DNA from: Pseudoalteromonas marina
GTDB lineage: Bacteria; Pseudomonadota; Gammaproteobacteria; Enterobacterales; Alteromonadaceae
Direction of reading: 5' to 3'
Length of the DNA stretch: 64,000 nt
NCBI RefSeq assembly: GCF_000238335.3
Contig: NZ_AHCB03000007.1
Span: 124,001-188,000 of the forward strand
The notes beneath the pieces were generated by a model, which did no database searches, was not told the DNA's origin, and was given only the letters and a program-made list of their open reading frames with translations. The number at the start of each line of letters is the position of its first letter. The stretch's first letter is position 1. Below are positions 1 through 7,632 of this stretch, piece by piece. A program made the translations under genes and the position numbers.

Positions 1-2803
1 CAAGCGAATCGTTCACTACGACACCTATTAACGCAAGCATACCTAGTAGGCTCATAATGGTTAAATCCATCCCCATTATCCAGTGCCCTACTACTGCGCC
101 AATCATGCCAAATGGAATAACACTCATAACAATAATTGGTTGCATGTATGACTTAAACGGAATAGCCAATAACGCATAAATTATAAAAAATACAAACACT
201 AACGCCCAAGCCAGTGAGCCAAATGATTCTCTTTGCTCTTTAGCTTCACCTTCAAGTTTATAATCAACCCCCGGGTATTGTTGCATTAGCTCGTCTAAGT
301 ATTGTGCGAGGTCGGCTTGAAGCACCGTCATGTTGGTGTTGTTTTTTTCTATATCAGCCGTCACGTTTAGTGTGCGGTAACGATCAATACGGTTTATGGT
401 CGATGGGCTTTGCCCTGCCGTAAGCGTTGCCACATGCGACAATGGTACAGAACCGCCATCGGGGGTGTTTATTAGTATATTTTGTAAATCGGCTATGGAG
501 CGGCGCTCATCAATAGGTAAACGCACCATTACACGCACGTCGTCTCGTCCGCGTTGAATACGTTGAACCTGCGAGCCAAAAAACGAATTTCGCACTTGCC
601 CTGCTACATTTACACGATTCAAACCAAGCGCTAAACCTTGTTGTGTAAGCTCTATACGTAATTCTTCTTTACCATCAGACATACTATCGGCAATATCAAA
701 CACCGTTGGATACGTTGCTAAACGGTTTTTAATATTATCAGCCACATCTTGGAGTATTGTAAGCGAGGTGCCACTTAATTGAACGTCTATTGGGTCTGAA
801 CTTCGACCAATTTCAGCTCTAAATGTTAGGCTTTCAGCGCCAGGAATCACACCTATTAAATCGCGCCACTCACTTGCAAGCTCGCGTGAGCCTATGTCTG
901 ATTCACGCTTTTCTGCAGGTGTAATTTCAAAGCGTACCGCCCCAGAGTTGGATACACCACCGCGCCCGCCTGTAGTGGCGAGTATATTTAAAATAACGCT
1001 TTCCCCTGTATCTGGGTCGCGATATTTATCTTGTAATTGCTGGGCCTTTTCAGACATATCAATCACGTATTTATTGGTTACTTCAAACGGCGTACCCGTT
1101 GGCAGTGTTAGGTTAACCCGTACGGTTTCGCTCGGAATTCGTGGGAAAAAGATAAACTTAGTCCAACCGCTGGTGATCATGGTTAAAATAATAAAAAATA
1201 CCCCAACAAATAAACTGACCGTTGCTAATTTATGGCGTAAAGCAGTGTTTAATATAGGTTGGTAATATTTTAAAATTGCACTTTCAAAGCCATCTGCAAA
1301 GCGTTGTTGAATTGCTTCAAGCTTCGATGGTTCACCCTTTTGGTGGCGTAATTTTATGTATTTTAAATGTGCTGGTAACACAAATTTAGATTCAATTAGC
1401 GAGAACAATAACACCGGAATGACGACTACCGGAATTTGCGCAAATAAGGCGCCGCGTGCCCCTTCAATGAATGCTAAAGGTAAAAAGGCAGCAACCGTAG
1501 TCAGTACACCAAAGGTAACGGGAGTAGCCACTTCTTGAGTACCCAATATAGCAGCCTGCTCACCCGATTTTGCCGTTTTTAAATGGGTATACACGTTTTC
1601 GCCGGTTACTATGGCGTCATCTACTACAATACCGAGTACTAAAATAAAGCCGAATAAGCTCATTATATTTAGCGTTACACCAAAAATTGGCATCGCGATA
1701 AACGCGCCCATAAACGATACAGGAATACCAATAAACACCCAAAATGCAATTGCTGGGCGCAAAAATAGCGTGAGCAGTGCCAAAACTAAAATACCACCTT
1801 GTAGAGCATTACTGGTTAAGGTTGCGATACGGCTTTTAACTAACTCTGAATCGTCATCCCAATAGCTTAGTTTAAAACCTTGTGGTAGCGTGGCCTGCTG
1901 TTCTTCAATATAGTTTTTAACATCGTCTGCCACGGTTATCGCGCTTTGCGGGCCAATTCGGTAAACGTCTATAAACGCCGCTTGCTTACCATTAAAACGG
2001 GTACGCACTGGCGTTTCTTCAAAGTCGTCTTTTATTGTAGCAATATCACCTAGGCGAATAATTGTTCCGTCGGCTTGGTTTTTGACGACTATGCTAGCAA
2101 ATTCGTCTTTGCGGTAAGCCTGCCCTTTTGAGCTGATCAGTACATCGCCACCTTCAGTTTTTAAGTTACCAGCAGAAATATCAGAACTTGAATTAGCAAT
2201 CGCACTCGATATTTGCGCAAGGCTTAGGTTATATTGGCGAAGTGTGTCTTGGCTAACTTCAATGGCTAACTCATAGTCTCGTACACCACTTAGCTCTACC
2301 TGCGTTACATTAGGCAAACGCAGTATTTGATCTCGCACTGTTTCTGCGTATTCACGCGTTTCTTTTTCGCCGTAATCACTTGATACAGTAACAGCTATTA
2401 CTTCTCTTTTGCGCTCAGCCAGCGCAACAATTGGTTTCTCTGCATCGCCAGGAAACGTATTAATCGCATCGACTCGGCTTTTTATATCAGCCAACAGCTC
2501 ACGAGGATCGTAACCACTTTCAACCTCAATTGTTACAGAGCCTGACCCCTCTGACGAGCGGCTAAATATTTGTTTAATGCCCTCTAGGTCTTGCACCGCT
2601 TCTTCTATACGAATTGTTACGCCCTGCTCTACATCTTCAGGGGTTGCACCTCGTAGGCTAACACCAACGCTTATCATGTCTGTTTCGAAAGACGGAAACA
2701 CCTCAAGTGGTATTTTACTCGATAAACTAAATAGCCCCGACAACAACAAAGTTACTAACAATAAATTGGCAGCAACATGGTTTTTGGTAAACCAAGCAAT
2801 CAT
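1..2803 (-). CDS. RND-family efflux pump inner-membrane transporter (AcrB/MexF-like), partial
   Basis: This is the proton-driven inner-membrane pump of a tripartite multidrug or solvent exporter. About 934 residues are present and the C-terminus lies beyond the left edge; the family usually has about 1030. Reading the minus strand from 2803, the protein starts MIAWFTKNHVAANLLL with a first membrane helix, followed by the family's periplasmic porter region (VFPSFETDMISV, then GATPEDVEQGV). Near the left edge are the hydrophobic segments typical of the second half. Its ATG overlaps the stop of the adaptor gene as ATGA, so translation is probably coupled. HAE1 (hydrophobic/amphiphilic efflux) subfamily is the best fit. 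The substrate cannot be read from the sequence. Confidence 0.93.
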   Translation of the reverse strand, partial: MIAWFTKNHVAANLLLVTLLLSGLFSLSSKIPLEVFPSFETDMISVGVSLRGATPEDVEQGVTIRIEEAVQDLEGIKQIFSRSSEGSGSVTIEVESGYDPRELLADIKSRVDAINTFPGDAEKPIVALAERKREVIAVTVSSDYGEKETREYAETVRDQILRLPNVTQVELSGVRDYELAIEVSQDTLRQYNLSLAQISSAIANSSSDISAGNLKTEGGDVLISSKGQAYRKDEFASIVVKNQADGTIIRLGDIATIKDDFEETPVRTRFNGKQAAFIDVYRIGPQSAITVADDVKNYIEEQQATLPQGFKLSYWDDDSELVKSRIATLTSNALQGGILVLALLTLFLRPAIAFWVFIGIPVSFMGAFIAMPIFGVTLNIMSLFGFILVLGIVVDDAIVTGENVYTHLKTAKSGEQAAILGTQEVATPVTFGVLTTVAAFLPLAFIEGARGALFAQIPVVVIPVLLFSLIESKFVLPAHLKYIKLRHQKGEPSKLEAIQQRFADGFESAILKYYQPILNTALRHKLATVSLFVGVFFIILTMITSGWTKFIFFPRIPSETVRVNLTLPTGTPFEVTNKYVIDMSEKAQQLQDKYRDPDTGESVILNILATTGGRGGVSNSGAVRFEITPAEKRESDIGSRELASEWRDLIGVIPGAESLTFRAEIGRSSDPIDVQLSGTSLTILQDVADNIKNRLATYPTVFDIADSMSDGKEELRIELTQQGLALGLNRVNVAGQVRNSFFGSQVQRIQRGRDDVRVMVRLPIDERRSIADLQNILINTPDGGSVPLSHVATLTAGQSPSTINRIDRYRTLNVTADIEKNNTNMTVLQADLAQYLDELMQQYPGVDYKLEGEAKEQRESFGSLAWALVFVFFIIYALLAIPFKSYMQPIIVMSVIPFGMIGAVVGHWIMGMDLTIMSLLGMLALIGVVVNDSL

Positions 2804-4095
2804 GCTTTATCTCCTTGCTTGGCTGCGTGACGTTTTTTTATTAACTCTTCAACACTGATACCAAGCTCTTTTGCTTTTTGCTCAAGTTGCTCTCGCGACG
2901 GGCGCATACCTTTAGGTTTTTTTTCCTTTGGCTCTTCACCTAAAATACTCACTTTAGTGCCCGAACTCACTTGACCAAGTGGCGTGATAACCAACTTGTC
3001 GTTTGCTTTTAATCCTGTCTTGATCATTGCTTGGTTTGCGTTTTGCCATGCAAAAGTAACGTCTTTACGTTTTAGTACATCACCCTCAACTACGTAAACA
3101 TAGGTGCCTTGATAAATTGTACTGTTGGGAATGATCAACGCATTTTGTACCGTTTTGCCTGCAATTTGTGCCTTAATGTATTGGCCTATTTTAATTGGGT
3201 ATTGGTTACTCTCGGTTGATTTATATGGGTCGTCTATTTTTGCTACCACGTAAAGTTGCTGCGCGTTTTCGTCAATTGCGCCTTCAGTGCGTGCAAGTTG
3301 GCCTTGCCATGTTTGTTCGCCCACTAAATCAGAGCTAAATTTAACTAACGAACCGGCTTGGTTTTTAGCACCATCACGGTATTGTTCTGGCAGGTTTACA
3401 AACGAAAGGTCTTTATTTTTTATTGGTAAACGAATTTCTACGCTATCAATAGCGTAAATAGTGGCAAGTTGGGTATTGTTACTCACTACTTGGCCTAAAT
3501 CGACACTACGACTCAGTATGCGCCCAGCATAAGGTGCAGTCACTTTTGTACGCTCTAAATCAAGCTCTGCTTTTTCAAGAGTAGCTTGAGCCGATAGCAC
3601 TTGTGCCTGCGCCGCTGCTAATTGCGGCTCACGTAATACAAGACTGCTGGCTTGACTTGAACCACCAAGGCGCTTCCAATCAGTCAGTGCTTGTTGCCCG
3701 CGGGCTTTTTCTTCTAGCAAGCTTTGTTCTGCTGTGAGTAAGTTTGCTTGTGCAGATTTAACCTCTGCCTGATGATCTCTATCATCAAGCTTTAGTAACA
3801 CGTCGCCTTTTTCAAAAAAACCACCTTCTCTAAACTCATCACTCACGTCGATGATTTGCCCTGATGCTTGAGCAACAAGTAAGCTTTGTGTGCGAGGCTT
3901 TACTGTACCGTAGCTGTCTATCATTACTTGGTAACTGTGAGGCACAACCTCTAGTACCGACACGCTGATAGCTGCTTTTGGTGCAGAGCCAAAGCGCCTC
4001 GCTTCTGGCGGGTTACTTTTGATAAAAAACACAATTAAAAGAGCGGTAACAACAACCGCGGCTGGAATAATAATTTTAGCTGTTTTAGTTTTCAT
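2800..4095 (-). CDS. RND efflux periplasmic adaptor (membrane fusion protein, HlyD/AcrA family)
   Basis: 431 aa. Residues about 7-25 form one N-terminal membrane anchor (IIIPAAVVVTALLIVFFI). A lipoyl/barrel-sandwich half-motif (GQIIDVSDEFREGGFFEKG) precedes an alpha-helical hairpin rich in Q, A and E, and a second half-motif (APYAGRILSRSVDLGQVV) follows. This is the classic adaptor that links the inner-membrane pump to the outer-membrane channel. The tail is basic and charged (KEKKPKGMRPSREQLEQKA). It lies between the outer-membrane factor gene (11-bp overlap) and the pump gene (4-bp overlap), so all three subunits are made from one operon. Confidence 0.95.
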   Translation of the reverse strand: MKTKTAKIIIPAAVVVTALLIVFFIKSNPPEARRFGSAPKAAISVSVLEVVPHSYQVMIDSYGTVKPRTQSLLVAQASGQIIDVSDEFREGGFFEKGDVLLKLDDRDHQAEVKSAQANLLTAEQSLLEEKARGQQALTDWKRLGGSSQASSLVLREPQLAAAQAQVLSAQATLEKAELDLERTKVTAPYAGRILSRSVDLGQVVSNNTQLATIYAIDSVEIRLPIKNKDLSFVNLPEQYRDGAKNQAGSLVKFSSDLVGEQTWQGQLARTEGAIDENAQQLYVVAKIDDPYKSTESNQYPIKIGQYIKAQIAGKTVQNALIIPNSTIYQGTYVYVVEGDVLKRKDVTFAWQNANQAMIKTGLKANDKLVITPLGQVSSGTKVSILGEEPKEKKPKGMRPSREQLEQKAKELGISVEELIKKRHAAKQGDKA

Positions 4096-5500
4096 CGTTG
4101 TTACTCTTTAGGTCGCTTGATGGTTTTTCAAAATCACCACCAAGGGCAACATGTAGGTTGATTCTATTTGCAATTAATTGATTCTTAATTTGTATTAATG
4201 AACTTTGCGCATCGAATGAGCGCCCTTGTGCATCCAATACTGTGGTGTAAGTGACCAAGCCGCTTTGATATTGCTCAAACGATAGCTGCTCGGCAGCAAG
4301 TGCATTTTTTTGCGCTTCAAGTGTGCTGGTATATTGAGCCTTTAAAGATTGCTGCTGCGAAATCGCGTTTTCTACATCACCAAATGCATCGTACAAGGTT
4401 TGCAGATATTGCTGTTCTTGCTTTTGTGTATTTAGGCGTGCAATTTCTTCATTGGCTTGTAAACGTCCCCCCTCAAAAATAGGTGCCGAAATACTTCCTA
4501 GCAAAGACCATGCAAGGCTTGAAGGAGAAAATAAATCACTCACTCTGTCTGTGCTATCACTTAAGCTTGCAGTTAAATTTAAACTAGGAAAGCGCTGTTT
4601 ATGTGCGTAAGCCAATGACGCATCCGTCGCCAATAGTTCGTACCAACTAGCAAGTAATGCAGGCTTTCGGGTAATAAGTTCAGATGGAATTCCCAGTGGA
4701 ATTTCTGTGTTAATAACCGGTAAGTCATTACTTGCAGAAATTGCTCCTTTTGGGTACTCACCTAATAAACGCTCCAGTAGTCTTGCAGCACTGGATAGGC
4801 TGGCTGTTTGAGTAGCTATGCGTGAACGTTCGTTATTTAGCTCATTGCGGGCTAAATAAACATCGAGCGCTTCGTTTATACCTTGGCGGTAACCCGATTC
4901 AATTATATCGAGATTTTGCTTAGCATTTTCTTCACGGCGTTTATATAAATCGAGTAGCTGCTGTGCAGACACAACATCAAACCATCCTTGAACAACATCC
5001 GAAACAAGCTGCTGTTTAGCCTGTTCAAAACGCGCTTTTTGAGCTAAATATGAAAGGTTAGCTTCATGTTTTGAATCTGACAGTTTGCCCCATAAGTCAA
5101 CTTCATAATTTAAGTTTAAGCTTACGGAGCTAGCATTATTATAACTAACAGGCCGATTATCTTTACTTCGGCTAGTACGCGTAGATAAATCTAAGCTAGG
5201 CCAAAGGTCTGCCCCGGACGCTATAAGTTGCTGCTTAGTAATGGCAACATCGTAGCTGGTTTGTAATAGTTGCTGATTGTTTTTAAGCGCTTGGGTAACA
5301 TATTTTTTCAGCAATGGCGTGTTTAATTGCGTTAACCATTCATTATCCACTTGCAAAACTGAACTTGCTGCTTGTTGTTGCCACTGCTTAGGAACACCAC
5401 TTGGTGCTTGTTGGCGCTCCTGTGGATTTATATTACTCGCACAGCCACTGAGCAGCATCACACTAAGTGCCAATAAAGTTGGCTTGTATTGCCAAATCAT
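4085..5500 (-). CDS. RND efflux outer-membrane factor, NodT/OprM-type lipoprotein
   Basis: 471 aa, the TolC-like outer-membrane channel of the efflux complex. A lipoprotein signal peptide ends in the lipobox LLSGC near residue 20, so the mature protein should be lipid-anchored. Two OEP repeats of alternating helices follow; the first contains SGADLWPSLDLSTRTSRS and the second HKQRFPSLNLTASLSDS, each with the family's P-S-L-x-L turn. It is the first gene of the operon. Putting the channel gene before the adaptor and pump is less common than the adaptor-pump-channel order of mexAB-oprM. Function is confident, substrate unknown. Confidence 0.95.
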   Translation of the reverse strand: MIWQYKPTLLALSVMLLSGCASNINPQERQQAPSGVPKQWQQQAASSVLQVDNEWLTQLNTPLLKKYVTQALKNNQQLLQTSYDVAITKQQLIASGADLWPSLDLSTRTSRSKDNRPVSYNNASSVSLNLNYEVDLWGKLSDSKHEANLSYLAQKARFEQAKQQLVSDVVQGWFDVVSAQQLLDLYKRREENAKQNLDIIESGYRQGINEALDVYLARNELNNERSRIATQTASLSSAARLLERLLGEYPKGAISASNDLPVINTEIPLGIPSELITRKPALLASWYELLATDASLAYAHKQRFPSLNLTASLSDSTDRVSDLFSPSSLAWSLLGSISAPIFEGGRLQANEEIARLNTQKQEQQYLQTLYDAFGDVENAISQQQSLKAQYTSTLEAQKNALAAEQLSFEQYQSGLVTYTTVLDAQGRSFDAQSSLIQIKNQLIANRINLHVALGGDFEKPSSDLKSNNDEN

Positions 5501-5736
5501 AATTTAACCTGAATTACTGCTATTTATGAATGTAATTCAAGCACCTTGGCTAATTTTGCTCAACTTACTTTACATAACATTACATAGCTAGCGATGAGTG
5601 AACTAATAAGTGAGTTATACGGCAGGTATAGTTAAATGATCAGCAACTTTGCAAATATAAACACTATCAGATCACAACATTATTTATGTAGATTAAAATT
5701 AATTTATCAGGAAAAAATAAAGTGTTGTAAACGAGG
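5501..5736. other. AT-rich intergenic region upstream of the RND operon
   Basis: 236 bp without a gene, between the start of the outer-membrane factor gene and the last tRNA-derived repeat unit. It must hold the minus-strand efflux promoter and the end of the tRNA transcript. I see no clear GC hairpin with a T-tract that would stop the tRNA transcript, nor a convincing regulator operator. Confidence 0.5.
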
Positions 5737-6385
5737 TAGTGCAGCCTAACCAAATCGAACGGGTAACTTGTACAGACTACTGATTTAGTGTTTTGATAAA
5801 TAGAAATAAGTTGATAAATGGTGCCGACTAACCGAGTCGAACGGGTAACTTGTACAGACTACTGATTTAGTGTTTTGATAATAGAAATAAGTTGATGAAT
5901 GGTGCCGACTAACCGAGTCTAACGTGTAACTTGTACAGACTACTGATTCAGTGTTTTGATAATAGAAATAAGTTGATAAATGGTGCCGACTAACCGAGTC
6001 GAACGGGTAACTTGTACAGACTACTGATTCAGTATTTTGATAATAGAAATAAGTTGATGAATGGTGCCGACTAACCGAGTCGAACGGGTAACTTGTACAG
6101 ACTACTGATTTAGTGTTTTGATAATAGAAATAAGTTGATGAATGGTGCCGACTAACCGAGTCGAACGGGTAACTTGTACAGACTACTGATTTAGTGTTTT
6201 GATAATTGAAGTAAGTTGATAAATGGTGCCGACTAACCGAGTCGAACGGGTAACTTGTCCAGACTACTGATTTAGTGTTTTGATAATAGAAATAAGTTGA
6301 TAAATGGTGCCGACTAACCGAGTCGAATGGGTAACTTATACAGACTACTGATTTAGTGTTTTGATAATTGAAGTAAGTTGATAAA
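5737..6385 (-). repeat. Tandem array of eight 81-bp units, each ending in a tRNA-Thr 3' fragment
   Basis: Units begin (CCA complement) at 5737, 5819, 5900, 5981, 6062, 6143, 6224 and 6305; the next start, 6386, is the intact tRNA-Thr. The period is exactly 81 bp except for the outermost unit (82 bp), which is also the most degenerate. In sense orientation each unit has an AT-rich stretch of about 30 nt, a segment resembling the 3' anticodon-stem strand (AATCAGTAG), then the T-arm and acceptor 3' strand ending in GTCGGCACCA, nearly identical to tRNA-Thr. The D-arm, anticodon and 5' acceptor strand are absent, so no unit can be a tRNA. The E. coli tyrT locus has comparable repeats built on the tRNA-Tyr 3' end (established knowledge). 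Confidence 0.93.
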
Positions 6386-6461
<76 letters not shown>

Positions 6462-6499
6462 ACACTAAATTATTTGAAAGGCAGTTTTGAACAGGGGTC

Positions 6500-6532
6500 A
6501 AAAACAAAAAAGCCCTGCATAAGCAAGGCTTT
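6500..6532 (-). terminator. Intrinsic terminator-like hairpin inside the tRNA cluster
   Basis: On the minus strand AAAGCCTTGC-TTAT-GCAGGGCTTT forms a 10-bp stem with one G-T pair, followed by a T-rich tract (TTTTGTTTTT). It lies after tRNA-Phe copy 1 and before tRNA-Thr copy 1, so the last Thr gene and its repeat array may depend on read-through or a separate promoter. Confidence 0.75.
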
Positions 6533-6539
6533 GTATAAA

Positions 6540-6615
6540 TGGTGCCTCGACCCGGAATCGAACCAGGGACACGAGGATTTTCAATCCTCTGCTCTACCAA
6601 CTGAGCTATCGAGGC
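6540..6615 (-). tRNA. tRNA-Phe(GAA), copy 1
   Basis: 76 nt with encoded CCA. Acceptor GCCTCGA pairs with TCGAGGC; the anticodon arm is GAGGA-TTGAAAA-TCCTC with anticodon GAA. The sequence is identical to the other two Phe copies. The Thr-facing side differs from the other pairs: it is followed by a terminator-like hairpin rather than the 57-bp spacer. Confidence 0.97.
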
Positions 6616-6664
6616 ACTTAAACAGTGCTAATTAAATGTTGTTAAAACACTTAACTAAAATAAA

Positions 6665-6740
<76 letters not shown>

Positions 6741-6797
6741 ACACTAAACTGTGTGCTAAGGCACTTAATCAATTTTAAAGATTGATAAACTTATAAA

Positions 6798-6873
6798 TGG
6801 TGCCTCGACCCGGAATCGAACCAGGGACACGAGGATTTTCAATCCTCTGCTCTACCAACTGAGCTATCGAGGC
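6798..6873 (-). tRNA. tRNA-Phe(GAA), copy 2
   Basis: 76 nt with encoded CCA and anticodon GAA, identical to the other copies. In sense order it precedes tRNA-Thr copy 2 by a 57-bp spacer that is repeated exactly between Phe copy 3 and Thr copy 3. Confidence 0.97.
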
Positions 6874-6922
6874 ACTTAAACAGTGCTAATTAAATGTTGT
6901 TAAAACACTTAACTAAAATAAA

Positions 6923-7084
6923 TGGTGCCGACTAACCGAGTCGAACGGGTAACTTGTACAGACTACTGATTCAGTATTTTGATAATAGAAATAAGTTGAT
7001 GAATGGTGCCGACTAACCGAGTCGAACGGGTAACTTGTACAGACTACTGATTTAGTGTTTTGATAATAGAAATAAGTTGATGAA
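6923..7084 (-). repeat. Two 81-bp tRNA-Thr-derived pseudo-units
   Basis: Units start at 6923 and 7004 and match those of the larger array, including the T-arm and acceptor 3' strand plus CCA. They directly follow tRNA-Thr copy 3. The sequence beyond the second unit is the same 49-bp spacer that directly follows tRNA-Thr copy 2, so the units behave as a clean insertion or expansion at the CCA junction. Confidence 0.93.
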
Positions 7085-7160
<76 letters not shown>

Positions 7161-7217
7161 ACACTAAACTGTGTGCTAAGGCACTTAATCAATTTTAAAG
7201 ATTGATAAACTTATAAA

Positions 7218-7293
7218 TGGTGCCTCGACCCGGAATCGAACCAGGGACACGAGGATTTTCAATCCTCTGCTCTACCAACTGAGCTATCGAGGC
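7218..7293 (-). tRNA. tRNA-Phe(GAA), copy 3
   Basis: 76 nt with encoded CCA, anticodon GAA. It is the promoter-proximal gene of the tRNA transcription unit, about 80 nt downstream of a stable-RNA-type promoter. Confidence 0.97.
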
Positions 7294-7382
7294 ACTTAAA
7301 CAGTGCTAATTAAAAATCTTAACCGATTTTTAATGTAACTCCCAACAACATCTACTAAATCAGCTGTCTGGGCGTGCGGCGT

Positions 7383-7411
7383 ATTAAACGAGTTTTGCCC
7401 TTACAAGTCAA
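7383..7411 (-). promoter_or_regulatory. Predicted stable-RNA promoter of the Phe/Thr tRNA cluster
   Basis: On the minus strand TTGACT (7411-7406), a 17-bp spacer and TTTAAT (7388-7383) form a good sigma-70 promoter, followed by a GC-rich discriminator (ACGCCGCACGCCC). A GC-rich discriminator is typical of stringently controlled rRNA and tRNA promoters. The rest of 7294-7632 is AT-rich, and I see no other gene in it. Confidence 0.7.
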
Positions 7412-7632
7412 CTTTTTTTTTATCCTTTACGACTGTTTGAACGGTTTTCAAGCAACTCAGTACATTTTTTATTGATAACGTACATTTTTACCACAAACCA
7501 GTCTATATATATGAAATATTATAACTAAATCAGACTAAAACCGTAGTGAATTATTTTTGGTAAATGGTACGATTAGTTCAGATACCTATGCTAATAGCTA
7601 AAGTAGCAAAAACACATCAATGGGAACATTCA

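Noticed and set aside
894..1265. Open frame on the plus strand over the RND pump gene
   Set aside because: It is antisense to a continuous, clearly homologous RND transporter and has no ribosome site or family features.
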